A stretch of DNA of 64,000 nucleotides, taken from Apibacter raozihei. Lineage in GTDB: Bacteria > Bacteroidota > Bacteroidia > Flavobacteriales > Weeksellaceae. Under the pieces are notes generated by a model. It saw nothing but the letters and a program-made list of their open reading frames with translations. It made no database searches and was not told the origin of the DNA. The position numbers and the translations under genes are program-made. The stretch's first letter is position 1. Each line of letters opens with the position of its first letter. The stretch lies in contig NZ_CP034930.1 of NCBI RefSeq assembly GCF_004014855.1, forward strand, positions 2,523,716-2,587,715. Direction: 5' to 3'. This document shows positions 45,793-54,519 of this stretch, piece after piece.

Positions 45793-47214
45793 TTGAAAAA
45801 TAAAGAGTCTAAAGAACAAAAAGGATTAAAAAGAGGCCTTTCTAATCGTCATATTCAGTTAATTGCCTTGGGTGGAGCCATAGGTACAGGATTATTTTTA
45901 GGAATAGGTCCGGCAGCTGTTTTGGCTGGTCCTTCTGTTATTATAGGTTATTCCATTGCAGGTTTTATAGCATTTATGATTATGAGACAATTAGGGGAAA
46001 TGGTCGTTGAAGAACCTGTATCGGGTAGTTTTAGCCATTTTGCATATAAATACTGGGGTAATTTTGCCGGTTTTGCTTCCGGATGGAATTACTGGATACT
46101 CTATATATTGGTCAGCATGTCAGAATTAACTGCTATAGGTGTTTATGTACAGTTTTGGTGGCCTGAAATACCTTTGTGGTTATCCAGTCTTTTTTTCTTT
46201 GTTGTTATTAATTTATTGAATCTTGCGAATGTTAAAATTTACGGAGAAGCTGAATTCTGGTTTTCAATTATAAAAGTATTTGCCATTGTAGCGATGATTG
46301 CATTTGGAGCGTATCTTTTAATAAGCGGAAGTGCAGGTCCACAAGCCAGAATTTCTAATTTATGGAATGACGGTGGTTTTTTTCCAAAAGGAATATTTTC
46401 ATTAGATGCAGAAGGTAAATATCAGGGCTTATTAGCAGCTATGGCTTTTATTATGTTCTCTTTTGGCGGATTAGAGCTTATAGGCATTACTGCTGCAGAA
46501 GCTGAAAATCCTGAAAAAACCATTCCGAAAGCAACTAATCAGGTAATCTATAGAATTTTAATTTTTTATGTTGGAGCTTTAATTATTTTGTTTTCCTTAT
46601 CTCCCTGGCAAGATATAACCCCGGGGAGCAGTCCTTTTGTAACTATATTCAGCTCACTAAAAGGGTTTCAGTTCACTATATTAGGTACCACTTTTTATTT
46701 CACCAGTATTGTTGCAAATGTCTTGAATTTAGTAGTGTTAACAGCAGCTTTATCCGTATATAATAGTAGTGTTTATAGTAATAGTCGGATGCTTTATGGC
46801 CTTGCAGTACAAGGCAACGCACCTAAGTTTTTAATTCGTTTAAACAAAAACCATGTTCCTATTATGGCAATACTAGTGTCGGCAGTATTTGCTGCAATCT
46901 GTGTTGTTATTAATAAATTAATTCCGGAAAAAGCTCTTAGTTATCTTATGTCTTTAGTTGTTTCTGCACTGATTATTAATTGGATAATGATAAGCCTAAC
47001 CCATTTATACTTCAAAAAAAATAAAATAAAACAGGGGATAGTTCAAACTAAATTTCCAGCTTTCTGGTATCCTGTAGGAAATTATATCTGTTTGATTTTT
47101 CTTGCAGCTATTTTACCGATTATGTGGATGACAGGCATGGAATTATCCGTGGAATTAATACCTGTCTGGGTTATAATATTGTATATTAGTTATTTTATGG
47201 TCAATAAAAAGTAA
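45793..47214 (+). CDS. Amino-acid permease (APC superfamily, AAT family)
   Basis: A membrane permease of about 473 residues with twelve predicted helices. The family signature HIQLIALGGAIGTGLFLG opens helix 1. GEMVVEEPVSGSF and the ITAAEAENPEKTIPKA loop between helices are typical of the AroP/PheP/ProY group that imports amino acids by proton symport. The frame opens at an ATG at 45718 (498 residues), but the extra 25 residues are atypical and contain the TATATTTG box, so I prefer the TTG at 45793, preceded by ACAAAGA; the exact start is uncertain. Divergent from the MFS gene. Confidence 0.88.
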   Translation: MKNKESKEQKGLKRGLSNRHIQLIALGGAIGTGLFLGIGPAAVLAGPSVIIGYSIAGFIAFMIMRQLGEMVVEEPVSGSFSHFAYKYWGNFAGFASGWNYWILYILVSMSELTAIGVYVQFWWPEIPLWLSSLFFFVVINLLNLANVKIYGEAEFWFSIIKVFAIVAMIAFGAYLLISGSAGPQARISNLWNDGGFFPKGIFSLDAEGKYQGLLAAMAFIMFSFGGLELIGITAAEAENPEKTIPKATNQVIYRILIFYVGALIILFSLSPWQDITPGSSPFVTIFSSLKGFQFTILGTTFYFTSIVANVLNLVVLTAALSVYNSSVYSNSRMLYGLAVQGNAPKFLIRLNKNHVPIMAILVSAVFAAICVVINKLIPEKALSYLMSLVVSALIINWIMISLTHLYFKKNKIKQGIVQTKFPAFWYPVGNYICLIFLAAILPIMWMTGMELSVELIPVWVIILYISYFMVNKK

Positions 47215-47244
47215 ATTTTAATGAAATAGTTTTACCTAAACAAT

Positions 47245-47252
47245 TATATTTG
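47245..47252 (+). promoter_or_regulatory. -7 box of the frameshifted T9SS cargo gene
   Basis: TATATTTG, 30 bp upstream of the ATG at 47283. Confidence 0.55.
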
Positions 47253-47282
47253 AGATAAACAATTTTGTTTAATCAATAGTTT

Positions 47283-48658
47283 ATGGAAAAGTATTTTATA
47301 ATTTGTTTACTTGTCTTTCAAATCCATAATTCAGCATATAGTCAAAACTTTACAGAGGAGGATAGAGATAGGTTAGCCGGGTATATTTTTCGTCAGCAAT
47401 ATACTAATCGTGAATTAACTTCGTATGGTGCGATAAAAACAAGTGACTATCCGGTAATAGAAGATTCCCTATCAGGGAATGCGTATTTTTCTGTTTATCC
47501 TTATTTCAGCCATATTGCTTGTTTAGGTATTTTAAATAGTAAACATTCTGATAAGTTTAATTTTGTGAAACTATGGATAGATTGGTTTATCAAGCATTTA
47601 GATTCTAGAGGTAATATCTTAAATCATTATTATACCCTTTCAGGAGAAGGTACTGCTTGTATCAATAAAAATTTAAAATATTTCTGCAATGATATAGATG
47701 CCGAAGACAGTGCCTTAGCACTTTTCTGGGTTGTTACTTATGAGTATTATAAACATTCCAAAGACTTAACACTTTTTACTGTTGATGTTAAAAAGAAATT
47801 AGAACTTTCTGCACACTATGTTATAAATAATCTTTTGAAAGAAAATAATTTGACTATTGCCAAAAAAGATTATTCTGCTTATTATACGATGGACAATTGT
47901 GAAGTTTATAAAGGTTTTTTGTATTTATCTAAAATAGAAAATGAAATTTATAATGACCAGGTTTTAGCAGAATATTATCAAAATAAAGCTGAAAATTGTA
48001 AGGTTGCAATTCAAAATTTATCATATGATTATACAACAGATTTATATAAATGGGAACTGAATATAAATTCGAATCCCGATATTTGGTATGGAAATAAGGG
48101 AGGAATAGTACCTACGCTATGGCCACAGTTATTTGAAGTGGATCAATTCAGTGATTTGCGCTCAGAATACTCAAGAAAAATGGTTGAACATAAATTTCCA
48201 GACTGGCACTCCGAAAAAAAAATCAATATTTTAATGCTTTTGTAGGTTATATATTTTCTAAAAATGAAAATTTGAATAAAGCCAATAGGCAACTTAATTT
48301 GCTTCTCAGAGAATACAACGGTTTATACCCCAGTCCTCCTTGTTATATCGGAGATGCAGGTTGGGCTTTGTTAACCATGAATATAATCAATCCATTGCTG
48401 GCTGTTGATGAAACTACTCATAAGAAAACAGACTACCAAATTTCGCCCAATCCAGCAACTTCCAGATTTAGCATCCTGTGTACAAATCCTGATAAAATAA
48501 AAAAAATATTTTTATATAACCAAGAAGGTAAGTTGATAAAAAAAGTGAATAATAAATCTGAAATGGAAATTTCAGAGCTTGAATCAGGAGTATATATAGT
48601 TCAAATTACAGGTGATAATTTTGAAAGACCTCAGAATTTGAAGTTAATAGTTCAATAG
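47283..48658 (+). pseudogene. T9SS type A cargo protein split by a one-base frameshift in an A9 tract
   Basis: Two frames form one gene. The first (47283-48245) has a signal peptide ending SAYSQ and a helical body (YPYFSHIACLGIL, DAEDSALALFWVV, YYTMDNCEVYKGF, WYGNKGGIVPTLWPQLF) that looks like an (alpha/alpha)n-barrel glycosidase fold; the family is not certain. After DWHSEKK it runs into a stop. The other frame continues at once with QYFNAFVGYIFSKNE and ends in a T9SS type A sorting domain (SPNPATSRFSI to LKLIVQ). The switch falls on nine A at 48214-48222; a tenth A would restore one protein of about 459 residues. It could be a phase-variable tract, slippage during expression, a recent mutation or a sequencing error. 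Without the shift the product has no sorting domain. Confidence 0.8.
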
Positions 48659-48680
48659 CCAAGGTCTTTCAACTCTAATT
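48621..48680 (+). terminator. Terminator-like stem overlapping the end of the T9SS cargo gene
   Basis: An 11-bp perfect stem TTGAAAGACCT/AGGTCTTTCAA (48621-48631 with 48662-48672) with a 30-base loop that contains a second small stem TTGAA/TTCAA. A short T run follows. The left arm lies in the coding sequence. Confidence 0.45.
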
Positions 48681-48689
48681 TTTAAAAAA

Positions 48690-50333
48690 TTATTCTAAAA
48701 TTTCATTAAGGACCTGAGCAGAAGTTGAATTAGGAAATGTAATCTGTACTTTTTGAGACAAAGTAGGGGCTATTTCGGTAATCACTTGTTTTTTATGACT
48801 TATTCCATGATGAATTTTCCAGCCGTAAAATAGAGCAGGTACATGCGTATCGTAAGTATAGCTTGCACCATGGGTAGTTCCTTCCTTCATATATTCCATA
48901 TATGCAGGCTTTAAAAGAACATATAATTGCCCGTTTTGAGTTTTATCATATCCTCTGAAAATCATTGAAGCATGCTCATCAGTAGGATTAGCAGATAAAA
49001 TTTGAGCTTCAGTATACACTCGTTTAACCCAAGGAAAACTTTCTACATAAGAGACTAATTTTTCAATAATTTCATTTGGGTTTTTACCTGATGATGCAAT
49101 AGCATCTTCGTTCAAATATATGTTTTGTGTAGAATAAGTTTCAATAAAATCTTTTCCGAAAGTCTGTACAGAAAAATCTTTAAGTTTTTTTGTTACTTCT
49201 TTGTAATCAATAGAAGCAACTTCATATCCATTATCATTTAAGTAAAGAGGGTTTTCAGCACCGGAATGATCGGCTGTCAAAAACAATAAGTAATTGTTTT
49301 TGCCTATTTTGGCATCTAAAAATGAGAGTAAATCAGCAATATTTTCATCTAATCTCATATAAGTATCCTGAGTTTCCATAGATCTTGGCGAAGTCATGTG
49401 AGAAATCACATCAGTGGCAGAAAAGCTTAAAGCTAAAAAATCAGTATCAGCATCTTTACCCAAATCTTCTCTGACAATTAATTCTTTAGCAAAATCAACG
49501 ATCATATCACTTGTAAAAGGAGTGGATTTTAAAACTTTTGCACCTTGTTTATCGTAAGCTTCTTTTAAATTATATGGAAATACAGCTTTTTGATCTGCCG
49601 TAAATGACATCATTTCATACGAATTATTATCTGAAAGGCTCTCTTTATATAGAGATTTATCTCTAAAAAGGTTCCAGCCTTCATTAATATATTTCATATA
49701 CTTTTTCTCCAGATTATACGTATTTACCCAAGCAGGAAAATCTTTACCGTAAAATGTACTTGAGATAAAGTTTCCATTATCCGAAAGCCAGTACGCACGA
49801 TCGGCAAAATGACCGGCAGGTAAAATAGCCCCCCGGTCTTTCATACTTACTCCAAAAACTTTGCCTCTGAAATTTGTTGACAATTTTAATTCATCTGTAA
49901 TGGTTGTAGACTGTAAATTTTTAGGAGACATTTTACCTTCACTTTCCTGAGCCGGTGTTCCTAAAGGACTTACTGTATCATCTTCAGTGCAATACATTTT
50001 CTTTTTACGTTCCCGGTTATACCAGCTGTTTCCCATAATTCCATGATTTACAGGTGTGGTACCTGTATATATAGATGCGTGTCCAGGTGCAGTGTGTGTA
50101 GGTACATAATTATAATGCATATTTGAATAAAGAAATCCATCCTTTATCAATCGTTTAAAACCTTTATTTGAAAAATAAGGATCGTACCTGTAAAGGTATT
50201 CCATTCGCATTTGATCAACGACAATACCAATAATTAATTTAGGCCTTTCAGTTTGAGCATAGGAAAAAGAATATCCTACGGTTAAAGCGATTAAAAAAAA
50301 CAATTTAAAAGCTTTTATTTTAATATATTTCAT
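48690..50333 (-). CDS. pafA: PafA-type alkaline phosphatase
   Basis: A 547-residue secreted phosphatase of the alkaline phosphatase superfamily, hydrolysing phosphate monoesters. The signal peptide ends YSFSYAQ. Metal and catalytic motifs are IGIVVDQMR (Asp ligand) and VPTHTAPGHAS, with Thr81 the probable nucleophile. Asn102 in IMGNSWY, and Lys165/Arg167 in MKDRGAILPAGH, fit the N and K/R phosphate-binding residues of PafA (a few residues offset). LTADHSGAE supplies further zinc ligands. It is last in the SUI1-udp-pafA unit, 20 bp after udp, which suggests a role in taking up nucleoside from nucleotide phosphate. Confidence 0.92.
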   Translation of the reverse strand: MKYIKIKAFKLFFLIALTVGYSFSYAQTERPKLIIGIVVDQMRMEYLYRYDPYFSNKGFKRLIKDGFLYSNMHYNYVPTHTAPGHASIYTGTTPVNHGIMGNSWYNRERKKKMYCTEDDTVSPLGTPAQESEGKMSPKNLQSTTITDELKLSTNFRGKVFGVSMKDRGAILPAGHFADRAYWLSDNGNFISSTFYGKDFPAWVNTYNLEKKYMKYINEGWNLFRDKSLYKESLSDNNSYEMMSFTADQKAVFPYNLKEAYDKQGAKVLKSTPFTSDMIVDFAKELIVREDLGKDADTDFLALSFSATDVISHMTSPRSMETQDTYMRLDENIADLLSFLDAKIGKNNYLLFLTADHSGAENPLYLNDNGYEVASIDYKEVTKKLKDFSVQTFGKDFIETYSTQNIYLNEDAIASSGKNPNEIIEKLVSYVESFPWVKRVYTEAQILSANPTDEHASMIFRGYDKTQNGQLYVLLKPAYMEYMKEGTTHGASYTYDTHVPALFYGWKIHHGISHKKQVITEIAPTLSQKVQITFPNSTSAQVLNEILE

Positions 50334-50353
50334 TTGATTAAATAAAGATAAGA

Positions 50354-51238
50354 TTAAAATTTACTAAGTCTGTCAAGGGCAAATGTTATCATTGAATCTA
50401 TAGCAGCGTACGGATCAGTACTGAATGTACCTGAAGCACGATTGGCTATTATGGTATTTAATGATAAAGCCTTATGCCCCATAAGCTTGGATAAGCCATA
50501 TATGGCAGATGTTTCCATTTCAAAATTTGTGATTCTATGATGTTGATAATGAAAATTTGCAAGTTTTTCATTCATAGCCTGATCATCCAGATCCAACCTC
50601 AAAATTCTTCCCTGAGGTCCGTAAAATCCTATCGCTGTTGCTGTAATTCCCTGATAAATGGATGAGTCTTTTGTCATATGATGTAACAAATCTTCGGAAC
50701 AATCTACAAGGTAAGGTAGTGCTCTTTTAGAATTCCACTGAGTCTGATTGACAAATTCCTCAATCATTTGATCTGAATAAAAGCTCTCAGTATGATTATA
50801 AAAGCTCATTAACCCGTCAAATCCCAAACCTTTAGCAGAAGCAACTATACTATCTACAGGTATATCTGCTTGTAAAGATCCTGAGGTTCCTAACCGTACG
50901 AAAGTGAGCTGGGTAGGAGTTGATTTGATTTCTTTATTTTCAAAATCTATATTTGCTAAAGCATCAAGTTCGTTAAGAACAATGTCAATATTATCTGTTC
51001 CCATTCCTGTAGAAATTACAGTAAGTCTTTTACCTTTGTACGTACCGGTATGTGAAACTATTTCCCGTTTTTGAGAAGCAACTTCAATGGTATCGAAGTA
51101 GTTTGATACTTTAGGAACTCTATCCGGATCTCCGACTAATATAATAGTATCTGCAAGCTCTTCAGGTTTTAAATTACAATGATATACTTTACCTTCTGGA
51201 TTCAGAATTAATTCTGAATTTGCTAATTTTTGTGTCAT
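50354..51238 (-). CDS. udp: Nucleoside phosphorylase (uridine phosphorylase family)
   Basis: A 294-residue enzyme of the PNP/Udp family that phosphorolyses nucleosides to base and ribose 1-phosphate. The N-terminal ILVGDPDRVPKVSNYF, the central VISTGMGTDNIDIVLNE and the substrate-binding TNFEMETSAIYGLSKLMGHKA (about residues 236-256) are present. FEMETS is characteristic of uridine-type members, although length and sequence are also close to Bacteroidota-specific members of unclear specificity. It lies between the SUI1-like gene and pafA. Confidence 0.88.
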   Translation of the reverse strand: MTQKLANSELILNPEGKVYHCNLKPEELADTIILVGDPDRVPKVSNYFDTIEVASQKREIVSHTGTYKGKRLTVISTGMGTDNIDIVLNELDALANIDFENKEIKSTPTQLTFVRLGTSGSLQADIPVDSIVASAKGLGFDGLMSFYNHTESFYSDQMIEEFVNQTQWNSKRALPYLVDCSEDLLHHMTKDSSIYQGITATAIGFYGPQGRILRLDLDDQAMNEKLANFHYQHHRITNFEMETSAIYGLSKLMGHKALSLNTIIANRASGTFSTDPYAAIDSMITFALDRLSKF

Positions 51239-51291
51239 TTTGCATGTGGTTTGAATTAAGAACTAAAATTTATATTTTTTCTGAATTCGGA

Positions 51292-51627
51292 TTAACCGCC
51301 GACCCGCTTCACAGAAAAACCTTTCTCTTTTAAGAGTTCCATTATTTTATCTCTGAAATTTCCCTGGATTACAATCGTATCATCTTTTACAGAACCGCCT
51401 ACACCTAATTTCGATTTTATATCTTTTGCAAGCATTTTTAAATCTTCATCGGAACCGTTGTAATTTTCAAGAATAGTTACAGGTTTCCCGTTTCTTCCTT
51501 TTTTTTCATATTTACACACTATAGGTTCGTCCTGTAAAAACAAAGAATGTTCTTCAGATGATTGTTGTTCTCCTTCCTGAAATTCATGCTCAGGAAAAAG
51601 TTTTTTTAACTGGTCTTGAAGATCCAT
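51292..51627 (-). CDS. SUI1/YciH-like translation factor
   Basis: A 111-residue protein. The C-terminal part (about residues 45-110) is the SUI1/eIF1-like fold: KPVTILENYNGSDEDLKMLA, then the glycine-rich SKLGVGGSVKDDTIVIQGN and a final KVKR-type tail. Bacterial homologues (YciH) may assist start-codon selection in translation initiation. The N-terminal 45 residues are acidic and Gln/Ser-rich. It is first in the unit that continues with udp and pafA (53 bp gap). Confidence 0.9.
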   Translation of the reverse strand: MDLQDQLKKLFPEHEFQEGEQQSSEEHSLFLQDEPIVCKYEKKGRNGKPVTILENYNGSDEDLKMLAKDIKSKLGVGGSVKDDTIVIQGNFRDKIMELLKEKGFSVKRVGG

Positions 51628-51760
51628 AAAATTATATCTTAAATTTAATACACGAAATTAATAATTTTTAACAGATATTAGAGTTAAATTATTATTAATA
51701 CAATTCATAACATAGTTTGAATTTAAAAACAGCTTAAAGTTTTTTTATTTAATTAATATA

Positions 51761-51768
51761 TATATTTG
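51761..51768 (+). promoter_or_regulatory. -7 box just before the alpha/beta-hydrolase gene
   Basis: TATATTTG ends only 5 bp before the ATG at 51774. Initiation at the usual distance would fall on or near the start codon. Confidence 0.5.
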
Positions 51769-51773
51769 GATTC

Positions 51774-52715
51774 ATGATAAAAAATAGATGGTTAAAGTTC
51801 TTTATTATAATAATACTATCCCTGTTTTTAATTGTTAATGCTTTTTTAGCTTTACAAGCATATAGCCTTACTCATTTTGTTGAGAAACAAACTTCCGGAA
51901 GTAATTTAAAGTTGGATTTTAAAACATTGATAAAGGGAATTGATATACCTAAACCCAGTTCTGATATTTTACCGGAAAAAAGTTATGAAGTAAAAAAAAT
52001 TAAGTTGGGAAAAGACAAGTTTTTAGAAGCCTGGCTATTATCACCAGAAAAAAAATCTAAAGGCATTATCTTACTTTTTCACGGTTTTCGTGCAGAGAAG
52101 TCAACAATGCTGGATAGAGCCTACGTTTATGAAGATTTGGGATATAGTGTTTTGTTAGTCGATTTTAATGGTGCCGGTAATTCATCCGGTAATCAGTGTA
52201 CCATTGGATATAAAGAAGCGGAAAATGTCAGACAAGCGTATGAATATGCACGTAATGATCTTAATGAAGAAAATATATTTTTGGCAGGTTTTTCAATGGG
52301 TGCAGCAGCCATAATCAAAGCACAGCATGATTATCATTTAAATGTAAAAGGTATTATTCTGGAAGCTCCGTACGGTAAAATGATTGATGCTGTTAAAGTT
52401 CGAATGAAAATACCTTATGTAGGAAAGACTCTTTCGTATTTAGTTACCTTCTGGGGAGGAGTAGTTAACGGTTTTAATGCTTTTGAAATGAATCCGGATG
52501 AATATGCAAAAAAAATCGAAATACCTGTTTTATTTCTTTACGGAGGCAGGGATCCAAGAATACCTGTAAATGAATCAGAGAGAATTTATACTAATTTTAA
52601 AAGTAAAGATAAAACATCTATGTTGTTTCCGTTATCATATCACCAAAGTTATTTAAATAAATATCCTGAAAAATGGAAGAAAGTAAATAAACAATTTTTA
52701 AACTCAAAAAATTAA
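51774..52715 (+). CDS. Alpha/beta-hydrolase with N-terminal membrane anchor
   Basis: A 313-residue protein. Residues of about 6-30 are a hydrophobic anchor or signal. The hydrolase core has the oxyanion segment LLFHGFRAEKS, the nucleophile elbow AGFSMGAAA, and an acid Asp in LYGGRDPRIPVN with the terminal His in SYHQSYL. It resembles the membrane-facing serine esterase/peptidase group (BAAT- and YfhR-like). Substrate unknown. The -7 box leaves almost no leader, so the start could be leaderless. Confidence 0.88.
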   Translation: MIKNRWLKFFIIIILSLFLIVNAFLALQAYSLTHFVEKQTSGSNLKLDFKTLIKGIDIPKPSSDILPEKSYEVKKIKLGKDKFLEAWLLSPEKKSKGIILLFHGFRAEKSTMLDRAYVYEDLGYSVLLVDFNGAGNSSGNQCTIGYKEAENVRQAYEYARNDLNEENIFLAGFSMGAAAIIKAQHDYHLNVKGIILEAPYGKMIDAVKVRMKIPYVGKTLSYLVTFWGGVVNGFNAFEMNPDEYAKKIEIPVLFLYGGRDPRIPVNESERIYTNFKSKDKTSMLFPLSYHQSYLNKYPEKWKKVNKQFLNSKN

Positions 52716-52792
52716 TCTGAACAAAACTCTAAGCATTAAAATCTTTGCAATTATTTCCAATCACTTATATTGAGAACAACAGTAATGAGTAT

Positions 52793-52825
52793 TTGTATTA
52801 ATCTTAATAATAAATTATAAATTTG
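52793..52825 (+). promoter_or_regulatory. Promoter of the Omp85-like gene
   Basis: TTG at 52793-52795 and TAAATTTG at 52818-52825, 22 bases apart. This is the same box and spacing as the pdxY promoter. Confidence 0.65.
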
Positions 52826-52866
52826 TAATTAAAATCTTAAATTATTCTTCTTTTAACAGACTGTAT

Positions 52867-54474
52867 ATGAATGTTAAATATCTGTTTCATATAGTTTTTT
52901 TATTGTCTGTTGTGTTAGTATCTGCTCAGGAACAGAATAAAAAATTAAATTTTTATACTGAAAAGCAGTTATGGTTCAAGATATCAGCACAACCTAAAAA
53001 AATTAATTCTGTACTTGATTCACTTGTAAATCAAGGGTTTTATACCTTGAAAATAGATTCAGTAAAACAAGGGGAGAAAGATGTAAATATTTATATTACC
53101 AGAGGAGTATTTTATAAAAAAGTACTTGTAAAACTTGATTCTCTTTCTCAGTTGGCGGTACATTTAAAACATGATTATTCTACTTCAAACGTAGATTCTT
53201 TAGTAAATATAATACATTATTACTACCTTAAAAAAGGGTATGCATTTAATCAGATTACAACAGATTTTAATTTTTCAAAGCTACCGGTTGAAGCTACAGT
53301 TTCTGTTGATTTAAACAATAAAAGAATAATTAATTCTTTTGTTATTGCTGGGTATACAAATCTTCCGAAAGGAATAAAAAAAGAATTGGAATATGATTTT
53401 ATAGGTAAGCCTTATGAAGATTCAAGGCTTAAAGAAATATCGGATAAATTGAAAGCATCAAATTTTATTCTGGAAGATAAAAATCCTCAAGTATTATTTA
53501 CACCCGATTCGACAGCTATATATTTATATTTAAAAAAGAAAAAAGCGAGTTCTTTTGATGGAATTTTAGGTTTTGGAAACGATCAGAACGGAAAACTTAA
53601 GCTTAACGGGCAGATACGTTTGTCATTGGGTAATATATTTAATTCATTTGAAACCATAAATTTAAACTGGTTATCCACGCCGGAAAAATCTCAGAACTTT
53701 GATTTTCAGGTTCATGTACCCTATTTATTTAAAACAAAATTAGGAACGGAAACTCAACTAAACATTTTCAAGCAAGACAGTACATTTGCTAATATAAAAC
53801 TTAAAGAGCACTTATACTATCAATATTCTTATAACCAAAGAATAGGAGTAGAGGGAAGTTTTGAAAATTCTAGATATGTTTTAAATTCAGATACCATTAA
53901 CAGTAACTTTTCAAAGTCAGGATTAGGATTAACCTATCAATATTTGGAAAAAAGTAATCTTTCCCTGCTGGGAAATAAAAATTTGTATGCAATAAAAGGA
54001 AGTATTTTTAGGAATATTCCGGAAAACCAAAACAATCTAACTGAGTATGAATTATCTGCTAAAATAGAAAAACTCTTTAAACTTTCATCTTCTCATTATA
54101 TTAAATCCAGAATTGATGCAGCAACATTATTATCTGATACATTAACAATTAATGAATTATATAGATTGGGAGGACTAAAGAGCATAAGAGGTTTTAATGA
54201 ACAATCTATATATGCAAATGCTTATCTGGCTGCTTCTTTAGAGTATAGATATGTTCCTTTTGAAGAAATGTTTTTTACAGTTTTTGCCGATGTAGCCTGG
54301 ACCGAAAATAAATACAGAAATTCTCATCCTTTTTTATTAGGAACCGGAATCGGAATTAATTTTTTAACACGTTTTGGTATATTTTCTCTTAATTATGCTG
54401 TTGGTAAATATGATTCAGAACCGGTCAACTTTTCAGATTCAAAAGTGCATATAGGTATACAGGCTAGTTTTTAA
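52867..54474 (+). CDS. Omp85-family outer-membrane protein (POTRA plus barrel)
   Basis: A 535-residue protein with a signal peptide (ends VLVSAQ). Residues of about 30-210 carry POTRA-like strands and helices, including GYTNLPKGIKKELEYDF with GKPYEDSRLKEISDKL. The C-terminal part is beta-barrel-like with the conserved Omp85 loop SIRGFNEQS and a terminal aromatic strand IGIQASF. It belongs to the BamA/TamA/FhaC superfamily; it is too short for BamA and fits a TamA-like or two-partner-secretion-like member. The MsbA-like exporter gene starts 45 bp later. Confidence 0.88.
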   Translation: MNVKYLFHIVFLLSVVLVSAQEQNKKLNFYTEKQLWFKISAQPKKINSVLDSLVNQGFYTLKIDSVKQGEKDVNIYITRGVFYKKVLVKLDSLSQLAVHLKHDYSTSNVDSLVNIIHYYYLKKGYAFNQITTDFNFSKLPVEATVSVDLNNKRIINSFVIAGYTNLPKGIKKELEYDFIGKPYEDSRLKEISDKLKASNFILEDKNPQVLFTPDSTAIYLYLKKKKASSFDGILGFGNDQNGKLKLNGQIRLSLGNIFNSFETINLNWLSTPEKSQNFDFQVHVPYLFKTKLGTETQLNIFKQDSTFANIKLKEHLYYQYSYNQRIGVEGSFENSRYVLNSDTINSNFSKSGLGLTYQYLEKSNLSLLGNKNLYAIKGSIFRNIPENQNNLTEYELSAKIEKLFKLSSSHYIKSRIDAATLLSDTLTINELYRLGGLKSIRGFNEQSIYANAYLAASLEYRYVPFEEMFFTVFADVAWTENKYRNSHPFLLGTGIGINFLTRFGIFSLNYAVGKYDSEPVNFSDSKVHIGIQASF

Positions 54475-54494
54475 ATTAACAAAAAAAAATTAAT

Positions 54495-54502
54495 TACCTT
54501 TG
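54495..54502 (+). promoter_or_regulatory. -7 box of the ABC exporter gene
   Basis: TACCTTTG, 17 bp upstream of the ATG, so the exporter can be transcribed separately from the Omp85-like gene. Confidence 0.5.
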
Positions 54503-54519
54503 TAAGCTTATTACATCAT

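Noticed and set aside
47283-48658. Two independent neighbouring genes
   Set aside because: The second frame continues the first without a gap at the A9 tract, carries no start signal of its own, and supplies the sorting domain that matches the signal peptide of the first.
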